Below are positions 1 through 7,313 of a stretch of DNA of 10,285 nucleotides, piece by piece (position 1 is the first letter of the stretch; every line of letters starts with the position of its first letter). Location of the stretch: contig CAAAJI010000041.1 in NCBI GenBank assembly GCA_900642245.1, positions 1-10,285 of the forward strand, given 5' to 3'. A model generated the notes under the pieces. The model was not told the origin of the DNA and searched no databases. It saw nothing but the letters and a program-made list of their open reading frames with translations. This stretch comes from Fragilaria radians. Taxonomy: Eukaryota; Bacillariophyta; Fragilariophyceae; Fragilariales; Fragilariaceae. The position numbers and the translations under genes were made by a program.

Positions 1-882
1 GGTGCTTGTTTCATCCTGTTAATTTCGAGTATGTCGAAATCTAGATTGTTGGGATTTTGTCTGACGCATTCAGATGTGAAATTGATACTAGAACCAATTG
101 TCCTACTGTACAGTACTTAACCATACCAGAAATTACTGCATCGCTGCAAATAGTTTCCATCTAGACGTTTTGCCATAGAAAAACCTAAGTCAAAAGTAGA
201 AAGAGAATCTTCAAATTTCAATATTTTAACGAGGGGTTAAGTTGCTGTGACTCAGCACAAGAAAACAAACTCCAAAACATATACTATCATGCACCATAAT
301 GATTTTGAAAAAAATAGTTACACTTTTGTATGCTGGCACAAGATATGGCAAAGTTGTACTTGAAAATTCTTTGTAGATATCTTTGATGGACTATTGATGA
401 GGGCCTCAGTGGCTGGAATAGGGGGCTGTTGGTAAAAGAGGAGATTGCAAACGTCATACCATTTTTGCCCAAAAATGCAACAGATCTGTCAGATTTTCCT
501 GCAAACTGATTTTTGGCTGACAATTAGATTGACCCTGCTCCAGAAAAAACGATCTTCATTCACAAAGCCCAAGTGTGCATTTTGATTGAAAATCAGCTAT
601 ATTGCGTAAGCGTCAAAAGAATGGAGCATTTAATTTTCTTCCGCAACTCAGATGCATTGAACCATGTGTGCATTCAGTTTTGGGATACTTCATGCACTTC
701 CTTCCCTACCATTGCATACTAGCAGTTGTAATTCCAGAAACATATAAATAATTTCCCTCTTATGATCTTCTCACCTGGAATGAGTTTCTTTGACTCCTGG
801 CTACAGCCCAGGGAAATTTGAGTTGTGACATTTTGCCATTTGATCAGTCCAGCATATTTTGGGTACCTTATTCCTTTCTTGC
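1..882. other. Gene-free AT-rich stretch
   Basis: I see no supportable gene here. The longest reading frame (- strand, 523-287, 78 codons) has no recognisable motif and ends in low-complexity sequence, so it is not called. The last 100 bases may hold more of the decayed piggyBac-like gene that begins at about 883, because the third frame gives a sequence resembling the region ahead of the first catalytic Asp, but it is too eroded to place. A bZIP-like site (TGCTG-TGACT-CAGCA) lies at 243-257 with no gene beside it. Confidence 0.5.
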
Positions 883-1323
883 ATGGAATTCCTCGCCCCC
901 TTTTTCATTACTTCCATCCTGATTGGAGCATTCAATGCTCATTCCGAATTGGCTTCATGCCCAGGATTAGTAGTTTGTCTTGACAAAAGCATGTTCATTA
1001 GGACAAATCAATATACCTGACCAGGATTTATGTTTTTATCATGGAAGCCACATCCAAAAGAAAAAAACTGTTCCTCCATCAGATGATTTGGCTCAATTAT
1101 GTGGCATCAAAACTAATCCATGGTTTGGCACTCAAGTGGACCGGAACCAAATTCGGGGATACAAAATATCATCAGCACATATATTTGTACCCTTGAATGC
1201 AAACAAAGGATACGATTGTACTGTCCATGTAGCACAGGACTTTGGATGTGCACCAAATGCATTGGTGTACACATGGTAGAGTCAAGTGGCATCAATGGGA
1301 GTTACAACCGATATCAGACATGA
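883..1323 (+). pseudogene. Decayed piggyBac-like DDE transposase fragment
   Basis: This is a relic of a cut-and-paste transposase of the piggyBac (DDE_Tnp_1_7) type. All recognisable pieces lie in one frame (codons starting at positions 1 modulo 3), interrupted by TGA at 1018, TGA at 1084 and TAA at 1114. In order they are: APFFITSILIGAFNAH (895-942), resembling the piggyBac 'dPFF..r.li.aFN' segment; VVCLDKSM (970-993), matching the 'lDESMs' segment with the first catalytic Asp at 982-984; PGFMF (1021-1035); KPHP (1045-1056); IMW (1099-1107); and a Cys-rich stretch ending in GINGS (about 1237-1302), which could be the decayed 'DSGFCV...GVYG' region with the second Asp lost. The usual stretch between KPHP and that region seems shortened. 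No TTAA-flanked ends or terminal repeats were found. The assignment rests on remembered motif patterns, not on an alignment. The TGA at 1018 falls where diatom relatives, as I recall them, have Cys (YT-C-PGFMF). A longer stop-free frame at 980-1279 crosses these motifs out of phase and is not the gene. Confidence 0.55.
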
Positions 1324-2024
1324 GTAAAAATTGACGTTTTTTCATTTGTCAATACAACATAACCTTTTGATTTATTGAGTCTCATAAATCTTCAAACCTA
1401 GCTTGTTTAAAAGAAAATTTGCTAATTATCTTATTTCAAGAAGATTTGAGATTTTTAGTTACTAACTGAATTCCGTCAAGAAGGTGATAAAATATCCGAT
1501 AATCCATTATTAAGAGAAAACATCATGTATTAATGACTCAAACCTTATAACGTCGAGCAAAGAACGTTAAGCAATAAGACCCCTTCGCATTCATTCTATT
1601 GAATGATGAATCACATTTCTAGAAGCAGATCTACTTGTGTGGCATCAATTATCTATTGAACTTGAGTACATTTATGTATTAGGTTTATGAATGATTCATC
1701 TCAATAACTAGACACTCTCGCTGCTGTTTCGGGTATTTTTGTTCTTCTATGTCCCAATGATAGGAAATAAAAATATATGTGCAACGTTTAGTGTTACAAT
1801 GCCAAAGTCATTGCTTCTGCTGGCGGTATCTTTGAAGACGATCAGAACTTGCAATCATTCAGATCCATCACCAGAATTGGTTCCAAATTTTGAAACAGAA
1901 AAGGGACGATTAAGCGGTTGACAACTTAGTCAATGAAATATGATCTAAGTATAAACCATTGTATATTTTTCATTTATTAATGAAATCCATCTGCGTATTT
2001 CCTAAAATATTCCTACCAAACTAG
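1324..2024. other. Gene-free AT-rich stretch between two transposon relics
   Basis: No gene is supported. The only open frame (1739-1921, + strand, 60 codons) carries no motif. Small palindromes occur, such as ATGAAT-G-ATTCAT at 1687-1699 and ATTCATTC-TATT-GAATG at 1589-1605. This interval should contain the right end of the piggyBac-like relic and the left end of the Harbinger relic, but no convincing terminal inverted repeat or target-site duplication is visible by eye. Confidence 0.5.
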
Positions 2025-3087
2025 TCCAAAATTATTGATCTCAATAGCCTTGTGGTTGATCACCTTTGTCTTTTGTGCAAGAATGTTGGCATCACAAACT
2101 TTCTGTCAAAGAATAAATTTGAGTGTAGAGAAATGCTTGCTGATTTCATTGAGTATCAGAATTGACTTGATGCTCATGCTACAAGGATTACAAGTACAAT
2201 CTGCAGGGCTGTGAATTTTGTTTTTGCTGAGGAATTCATTGATGAATTTCTGACGGTAAATGATTGTAAGTCTAGAATAGACCATGAGACTGCAAGAACA
2301 CACCAGGACTTCTGGATTCGTGCTGCACTGGCACACAATGCTTGTGTTGGAAGTCTTGGTGTTTCTGATGAGGCCGTATCAAATGATGGATCTCATAGTG
2401 CTCCTGACATGCTTTTGGATCCAAATTACAGGTTAGTTATTGAGGACAAATACAACATTCATCTTGTTAACCTAGCAAAAGATGGGGAAATCAATATCTC
2501 CCCTGTGGCTCAGTTTGATACAACAACATTTAGGAAGAAGTTCTTGAATCTTTTCAAGATTTGGCGCATCATACAAGAGAATATGACCATTTCTGGGACT
2601 CATGACAATGAACTCTGGAATTTTGTGGAGACTGCAATGGCATAGATTCCAAATGCAGGATTTACAAGAAGTTCTGTCTACTATTCTTATAGCAGGTGAA
2701 ATTGTTCCTGAAATTGATGCTCACTTTCAACCTTTCCTTAATGCTGAATAAATGGGTGATACTGTCTCTTTTGGATCATCAGTTGATGCCTTTGACAACA
2801 GCAATTTCACAGGAGCCTTGTCAGCCAAAAAGCTTGATACAAAGAAAATTGAGGGAGTTCTCAGTGACATGAGAGATCAAGCTAGTTCAATAATTGGTCA
2901 TCTTGCCAGTGTTGGAGAAGAACGAAGGGAAATGATTGAATTGAGCAGGAAAAATCAAATTGCGCGAGGAAAGCCTTGAATTAAGCAGGAAAAAATGAAG
3001 TTATCGGTTCAGGTTGATTTGGCTAAGGCACTTGGTGATACTGAGGAGTTGAAGAGGTTAATGGCTGGGGCAAAAGCAATGGATTAA
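2025..3087 (+). pseudogene. Broken Myb/SANT-like accessory gene of a Harbinger element
   Basis: The frame is readable from just after a TAG at 2022 but is broken by TGA (2163), TAG (2643), a frameshift near 2697, TAA (2749), and a pair of compensating frameshifts between about 2963 and 2995; it ends at TAA 3085-3087. The N-terminal half reads as helical sequence (FLSKNKFECREMLADFIEYQ, then ITSTICRAVNFVFAEEFIDE). The middle has FWIRAALAHN at 2310-2339, followed by an acidic, variable stretch. From 2529 comes FRKKFLNLFKIWRIIQEN and then SGTHDN at 2592-2609, with NFVETAM after it. This Leu-Lys-rich helix followed by 'SG' is the pattern of Myb/SANT-like (trihelix-type) domains that bind transposon ends. 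The C-terminus (2752 to 3087) is charged and looks like coiled coil, ending KALGDTEELKRLMAGAKAMD, a tail style often seen in transposon-linked Myb-like proteins. The family call is by pattern and by its Harbinger neighbour; another DNA-binding ORF of the same element is possible. Confidence 0.6.
2938..2995 (+). repeat. Imperfect 40-bp-spaced direct repeat in the coiled-coil region
   Basis: GAATTGAGCAGGAAAAA at 2938-2954 recurs as GAATTAAGCAGGAAAAA from 2978, with one mismatch, 40 bp later. In the parent protein these encode successive ELSRK units of a helical tail. A spacing of 40 rather than 39 accounts for the local frame change; a lost base in the second A-run restores the frame. Confidence 0.7.
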
Positions 3088-3262
3088 GTGATCTTAGCCA
3101 TTAGCAAGACAAGCAGAATTAACTAAGACTGGCAAACTTAAGAACATGATAAGTATGGTGAGTTAATGCATGTTTATTTTATAATTTATTCCTCTAACTG
3201 CCTTTCTTCTGCATTATAGAGGACATGAAAGGGGTTCCCAATGGTTGAATGAATCCCAATAC

Positions 3263-3920
3263 CTAAATATCACGGCGCATCATGTCACGAGTTTTGGTCC
3301 AGCCATGCTCTTGCAAAGCAACCATGACCTCAAATTCTTGTGTTGCTGCAGTTTCTCTCAAGGCAATATCATATGGTGAAAGAGGTGTGTTTGATTCAAG
3401 TGAGGAGGTTGGTTGGGAATGATTGTCACACTGCCTTTGCTTGGCTAGCCAGAAACTGATGCAAAAATGGTGCAACCTTGCAATTGCAACAATAATTTTT
3501 TTAATCTTCCTAACTTTGGTTTTCAATGGGCGCAAAATAGATGCTGCAGATATCCCAGTAAAGAACATGATATCTGTGTAGGTTCCTCCAGCAAGATATT
3601 GCAAACAGCACCTCGAATGCTTGCCATTGAGCTATTCACTTCAATGTGATTTCTTAGAAAAGAAAGAAGCTGATTAAATGCCTCCTTTGTGTGTCAATTG
3701 AAACCCTTTCTGTCCCCATTCTTTTGGCAAAATGCTCTCAGTTAAGGCGTTGATCAAACAAAGATGCTTCAAGTTGTTTCTTTTCCTCTAAAAGAGATGT
3801 TAGGAGAACAGAAGCAATGAGATGTGCTCCTAGTTGATGAAGTAAACAATGATGTAGTAGAAAATCATCAATTTGTTCTTCTATATCACTATCATCTGTG
3901 TCATCATTGTCATCAACCAT
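3263..3920 (-). pseudogene. Internally deleted PIF/Harbinger transposase
   Basis: Read on the - strand, three frames join into one damaged Harbinger (DDE_Tnp_4-like) transposase. Segment A (3920-3738) starts with an acidic run (MVDDNDDTDDSDIEEQ) and ends EASLFDQRLN followed by TGA, which replaces the Trp codon expected in 'RLNW'. Segment B (about 3684-3604) reads AFNQLLSFLRNHIEVNSSMA then SIRGA, the helical region before the catalytic domain. Segment C (3604-3263) begins LQYLAGGTYTDIMFFTGIS, a Harbinger hallmark (usually 'LRyLAGGsy.Di...gvs'), then jumps directly to ILRPLKTK...IIVAIARLHHFCI, which is the C-terminal 'riLrrPl...aci.LHNFCi' region. Everything normally between them, including the three acidic catalytic residues, is absent, so the product could not catalyse transposition. 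The tail ends GWTKTRDMMRRDI. About a dozen residues also seem lost between B and C. The open frame could extend upstream to 4097, but that part shows no family character. Confidence 0.8.
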
Positions 3921-4187
3921 GATGAGAGCAATTTGTTCTGCCAAAATTGGAAACTCGCTATAGAAGTTTGAGGACAACATAACCCTTTGGCAGAGGTTAT
4001 GGGTCAAAAAATGTTTGCAAAAAGGTGTCACATTCAGTGACCCGAATTTGCAACGCAATTTGCTTGTAACGGATCTCAGTGTCCACAGCAGTATCAATAT
4101 CTCGAAAGTGCCTGAACGTTGCTTAATTAGCCATAGGCATGTATTGTTGAGACATCGTATGGAACATATGAGTCCAATGACTCTAAC

Positions 4188-4216
4188 ATGACCGGTAATG
4201 TTAAAGACCCGGTCAT
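4188..4216. repeat. Perfect 8-bp inverted repeat (hairpin)
   Basis: ATGACCGG at 4188-4195 is the exact reverse complement of CCGGTCAT at 4209-4216, with a 13-nt loop. The arms are GC-rich compared with the AT-rich surroundings. It is neither near a stop codon of a live gene nor followed by a T-run, so it is not a simple terminator. It may belong to the subterminal region of the adjacent Harbinger relic. Confidence 0.7.
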
Positions 4217-4269
4217 AGTCACAGTCATGAATGAAGTCGATCCAAGGATGGTGGAGAATGGGTCACGGT

Positions 4270-4361
4270 TGAAAGTAGAAAACGCCCTAAGCGGAACATA
4301 GATGAGAAAAGGAAATCTCATAATCTCTCGCAAAACTAAGTCGATTAACGTTCTACTTTCA
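4270..4361. repeat. Nested inverted repeat, possible MITE remnant or structured element
   Basis: The outer arms TGAAAGTAGAA (4270-4280) and TTCTACTTTCA (4351-4361) are perfect 11-bp complements enclosing 70 bp. GTTG just outside extends the pairing if a 2-nt bulge is allowed. Inside lies a second stem, ATGAGA (4302-4307) with TCTCAT (4316-4321), around an 8-nt loop. A short element with terminal inverted repeats would look like this, but no target-site duplication is visible at the edges, so it may instead be part of the Harbinger right end or a structured RNA. Confidence 0.5.
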
Positions 4362-4523
4362 CAACTACCTATACATCCCACATTATCTTTAGCTTATAGC
4401 TAGGAGGGGTGCATCGTTAGGTGTTGATTTCAACATGTATCATATGCCATACCGTAAAAGCAACAAAATTCGAATTGAGATTAGTCTGTGAATTACCAAA
4501 TAGTAACCTGGATTAAGAATAAT

Positions 4524-4781
4524 TTAGCCTTCAGCAAAAAAAGCTTGAAATGTTCTAAGGCATTGATCTAATCCGTTTACTAGGGATCGGTAGTCCCACA
4601 TAACATAAGCATGCATACATTTTTCTGCAATCCAGCCATTTTCAATATTTAATAATTTTCTTGCAACGTCTTTTTGACCAAATTTGTTCTTCGACTCCGA
4701 GCGACAACTCCTAATTGATTTCGGCATTATGTGTTGGAATGTATGTAGGAGACTATTCATCCAAACCATTTTTGTTGGCAT
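4524..4781 (-). CDS. Doubtful small ORF, unknown (85 aa)
   Basis: This - strand frame runs ATG to TAA, with an in-frame TGA 9 bp ahead of the ATG. I do not recognise it. The second half (from about residue 33, KNKFGQKDVARKLLNIENGW, then a Met/Trp/Tyr-rich stretch) has a mixed composition that could be a folded helical protein rather than noise. No signal peptide or membrane segment is seen. Its start lies only 95 bp from the divergent TPR gene, so a shared promoter would be needed. It could equally be chance, or an exon of a decayed gene: TTTCAAG directly before the ATG could act as a weak splice acceptor. Confidence 0.2.
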   Translation of the reverse strand: MPTKMVWMNSLLHTFQHIMPKSIRSCRSESKNKFGQKDVARKLLNIENGWIAEKCMHAYVMWDYRSLVNGLDQCLRTFQAFFAEG

Positions 4782-4857
4782 CTTGAAATTTCAATCGACG
4801 AAATCGCATTGCAATGTAAATTATTTCCCCCAGTGGCGGTAAATAAATCAAAATTTT

Positions 4858-4893
4858 ATGTCATACCTGGTATACGATGAGGAAGAAGATTAA
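4858..4893 (+). promoter_or_regulatory. Overlapping upstream ORF at the TPR gene start
   Basis: An ATG 19 bases before the TPR start codon opens a 12-codon frame (11 residues and TAA) that is out of phase and overlaps the first 17 bases of the main coding region. If the transcript begins upstream of 4858, scanning ribosomes would meet this ATG first and could bypass the main start, lowering translation. If transcription begins between 4861 and 4876, the uORF is irrelevant. The transcription start is not known. Confidence 0.4.
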
Positions 4894-7189
4894 TCCATCC
4901 GTCACAACGATGACTGGAATTCAAAATGCTCTTCCATCTCCTCCACCTCCACCCCCACCTCCACCAAGTATCTCTCCTCTTAACTCTCCAGGTGCAAAAT
5001 TTCAGGAAAAGGACTCTCGACAAAGGGGGAGTGGAAAGTTTCTCGGTTTGCCACGGCCAACAGGTGACGTCTTTAATTCGAAACGTAGATTATTTCATCG
5101 ATTGAGCGATAAATCAATTCAAAAACATGAAAATGATGATCAGAAAGCATTAAGTAGTCCGAAATTCAGAAAAGAAGGAGAAGAAAATATCGACACTCAA
5201 GACGAAGACCCAGTTATTGCCCTCTTCGAAGCGAGAAATAAGCAAAGAGTTAGGTTCTGTCTCGAAAATAATGATGAAACGAGCAAGTATGATGTTGAGA
5301 CACCGACAGCTCTAGTTAAGGAATCGAAGGATATTCTTGGCAACAACGATGATATTGCTCAAAGCCAGCAATTCAATATAAAGTCATTCATGGGACGCAT
5401 TTTATTCAATAAAGCTGTAGGTGGAGAGGCCGTCGAAGACTGTGAGAACTCTCCGATTGTTTGGGAAAGTAATGAAGTTGAAGAGGAAAGCCCAGAAATA
5501 CTGCATACAAAGACATCGATAAACCATAGATCATTCAAGGTGTGCTTTGAAGAAAATCCTGAAGTCCGAGCGAAAGCCGTTGCTCTTTTAGAGAAAGCAA
5601 GAAAAGCACAATATTCTCACCACAAATACCGACACGCAGTTAAGTGTTACGTGAGAGCTAATAACATACTATCAGAAGCCAAATACCCCGATGACCACCC
5701 TTTAATGCTCAAAACTCTAAGTATGCTCAAACAGGCCCATCATGTATTGAGTTGCTTTGATAATTCTGCAAAGATAGTGAAAATGGGTATAAAATACGAG
5801 GACCAAAATGACTACATCCGAGCCTTGAAAATGTATACGATTGCTTATCGCATGCGCCGTGATCAGATCAGCAGAACACACCCTAGTTTGGCTGTGCTGC
5901 TCAACATCTTGGGTAGTATTCAAGTGAAACGTGGGGAGCTAAAAGAGGCAATGAAAATTTATGAACTTGCCTTGCGAGACGTACCAGTTGTTATAGATGA
6001 CGACGATGAATACCCACCAGTACTTTTTCAGTCAAGAGACCTAGCACGAGCAGTTACGTTTCGGGAAATGGGAGTCATTTTTGAGATGTGGGGTGATACA
6101 GCAAAAGCCCTTAAGTTATATCATAAAAGTCTAAACTGCCTATCCACTGTTCGCGGAAATATGGAAGCGAAGAATGTAATTAAAGATGATAAGATTCGTA
6201 CTACATCTTCGAAAACTGAAAATGTATCAAGTCCTCTGGTTACAATTCAACTAAGAAAATCTTTTCCATCGTACACACAATCAGAGAACATTCATAACGG
6301 AAGTGAGAAAGGAGAAATGGAGGTATTTTTTTCAGACCGATTGTCTAAAAAAATGCACCGACACGATGATTTCGAGATGTATGATTCATTCTTTCCCGAT
6401 GTGAACGAAACAGTGAATACTCAAGACAAGAATAAACCTTTGCCATCATCAGATAAATCATCTTTTGCTGATGTTGAAGTAGCGTTAACATTTCACCAAA
6501 TTGCGCAGCTTCATAAAAAGAACGGACACTATGGACGAGCCTTGGATGCATATAGGGCATCTCTCAGAGGCATGAAGTTTGCTCTTGGAGAAATTCATCC
6601 AAACGTTGCTGCTATTCTAGGAAACATTGGAAATCTCCAAAAAGAGATGGGCGATTTGGATGCTGCTTACTCAACGTATCAAGATGTCTTGGGAATCGAA
6701 GTTCACCGCCTTGGTGTATCTCATCCTGAAGTGGCAATATCATTACACAATGTTGCAACGATTGAGGCAGGAAGGGGGAACTATAATCAGGCTCTCATGA
6801 TTTATCAGAAAGTTATCAGCCTACAGAGACGGCTTTTTGGTGATGAACACCTATCTGTTGCTACAACTTCTGCGTGCATGGGCGAGGTTTATGAACGAAT
6901 GGGGGATATTGGACTTGCAATTGATTGTTACGAAGAGACACTAAGATCTAAAATCGCTGTACTAGGTAGACACGACCTTCAAGTAGCGCGTGTGTTGCAT
7001 AAGCTTGGGAAAATGTCGTTATTACGGAAGGAATACAATGTCGCTGACTCTTACACTGCGCGAGCTGTGTTGATTTACCGTTTACACAAGGTTCGAGATG
7101 ACCATGAATGGCTTGTTGACGCGGAGCGTGATCGAGCAGATATTGATGCTGCGCTTGCCTTAGGAGATCGCAATTACTATGAAATCTAG
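4877..7189 (+). CDS. Kinesin-light-chain-like TPR repeat protein (770 aa)
   Basis: This is an intronless gene. The start is the first ATG after an in-frame TAA at 4844. Residues 22-30 are nine consecutive prolines, followed by a long, charged, probably disordered region to about residue 220. Residues 227-428 form a first, irregular TPR block containing helical pairs such as DYIRALKMYTIAYRMRR. An acidic, low-order linker follows. Residues 536-745 are five tandem TPRs with an exact 42-residue period (units start at 536, 578, 620, 662 and 704), most ending in a 'G..HP.V'-type turn, the style of kinesin light chains and nephrocystin-3-like proteins. Such arrays bind peptide segments of partner proteins. 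The N-terminal coiled coil through which true kinesin light chains bind the heavy chain is not evident, so a general scaffold or cargo adaptor is more likely. Two motifs, RVRF (124-127) and KVCF (221-224), fit the PP1-docking RVxF pattern. No signal peptide or membrane segment is seen. The partner is unknown. Confidence 0.9.
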   Translation: MRKKINPSVTTMTGIQNALPSPPPPPPPPPSISPLNSPGAKFQEKDSRQRGSGKFLGLPRPTGDVFNSKRRLFHRLSDKSIQKHENDDQKALSSPKFRKEGEENIDTQDEDPVIALFEARNKQRVRFCLENNDETSKYDVETPTALVKESKDILGNNDDIAQSQQFNIKSFMGRILFNKAVGGEAVEDCENSPIVWESNEVEEESPEILHTKTSINHRSFKVCFEENPEVRAKAVALLEKARKAQYSHHKYRHAVKCYVRANNILSEAKYPDDHPLMLKTLSMLKQAHHVLSCFDNSAKIVKMGIKYEDQNDYIRALKMYTIAYRMRRDQISRTHPSLAVLLNILGSIQVKRGELKEAMKIYELALRDVPVVIDDDDEYPPVLFQSRDLARAVTFREMGVIFEMWGDTAKALKLYHKSLNCLSTVRGNMEAKNVIKDDKIRTTSSKTENVSSPLVTIQLRKSFPSYTQSENIHNGSEKGEMEVFFSDRLSKKMHRHDDFEMYDSFFPDVNETVNTQDKNKPLPSSDKSSFADVEVALTFHQIAQLHKKNGHYGRALDAYRASLRGMKFALGEIHPNVAAILGNIGNLQKEMGDLDAAYSTYQDVLGIEVHRLGVSHPEVAISLHNVATIEAGRGNYNQALMIYQKVISLQRRLFGDEHLSVATTSACMGEVYERMGDIGLAIDCYEETLRSKIAVLGRHDLQVARVLHKLGKMSLLRKEYNVADSYTARAVLIYRLHKVRDDHEWLVDAERDRADIDAALALGDRNYYEI

Positions 7190-7303
7190 TATTTGGAATT
7201 CATTTTTTCGTTGTAAAGGCCCCCAAATATGCTAGTTTCAATTGTATAGAGTTGTGATTGAGCGATAGTACAGGCGCTGACCGCAAACGTTGATTTAGTT
7301 ACT

Positions 7304-7313
7304 ATATAAAAGG
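7304..7313 (+). promoter_or_regulatory. TATA-box-like sequence
   Basis: TATATAAAAG matches a canonical eukaryotic TATA box but sits 115 bp after the TPR stop and about 1 kb before the kinase start. No gene is visible just downstream. It could serve an unannotated transcript or a very long kinase leader, or be chance in AT-rich DNA. Confidence 0.25.

Larger units (their letters stand above)
2025..3920. mobile_element. Relic of a two-gene PIF/Harbinger-type DNA transposon
   Basis: PIF/Harbinger elements typically carry two genes, a DDE transposase and a Myb/SANT-like DNA-binding partner needed for transposition. Here a broken Myb/SANT-like gene on + (2025-3087) faces a broken Harbinger transposase on - (3920-3263), tail to tail with about 175 bp between their stop codons. 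Both are disabled by stops and frameshifts, and the transposase has lost its catalytic core, so the copy is dead. Limits given are those of the recognisable coding remains. The true ends, with terminal inverted repeats and the 3-bp TWA duplication expected of the superfamily, should lie further out but could not be found by eye. Diatom genomes are known to carry Harbinger elements, which fits the organism. Confidence 0.7.
3921..4523. other. Gene-free stretch with strong inverted repeats
   Basis: This interval lies upstream of the transposase relic and should hold its 5' end and the element's right terminus. Reading frames here on the - strand (4097-3921 and 4381-4127) lack recognisable motifs. 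Its notable content is a small inverted repeat CATAACC/GGTTATG at 3978-4001 and the two larger structures listed separately at 4188-4216 and 4270-4361. Confidence 0.45.

Noticed and set aside
243..257. Maf/AP-1-like bZIP site TGCTG-TGACT-CAGCA
   Set aside because: It is isolated, with no gene nearby to regulate; such sites occur by chance.
287..523. 78-codon - strand ORF
   Set aside because: No motif, no homologous pattern recalled, and no supporting context; it is within what AT-rich DNA yields by chance.
980..1279. Longest stop-free frame (99 codons) in the left part of the window
   Set aside because: It begins at TTG, has no recognised motif, and lies out of phase with the piggyBac-like motifs that all fall in another frame over the same bases. 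It is a shadow.
1354..3989. Near-identical 16-mers (ACAACATAACC-TTTG type) at 1354-1369 and 3974-3989, considered as element ends
   Set aside because: They are in direct, not inverted, orientation, and a 15/16 match is expected about once by chance in a window this size.
1561..4354. AGAACGTTAA at 1561-1570 and its complement at 4345-4354, considered as Harbinger terminal inverted repeats
   Set aside because: A single 10-bp match between two 700-bp flanks is at chance level; it does not extend and has no TWA duplication.
4127..4381. 84-codon - strand ORF
   Set aside because: It covers the nested inverted repeat and shows no domain character. The repeats, not coding, explain the sequence.
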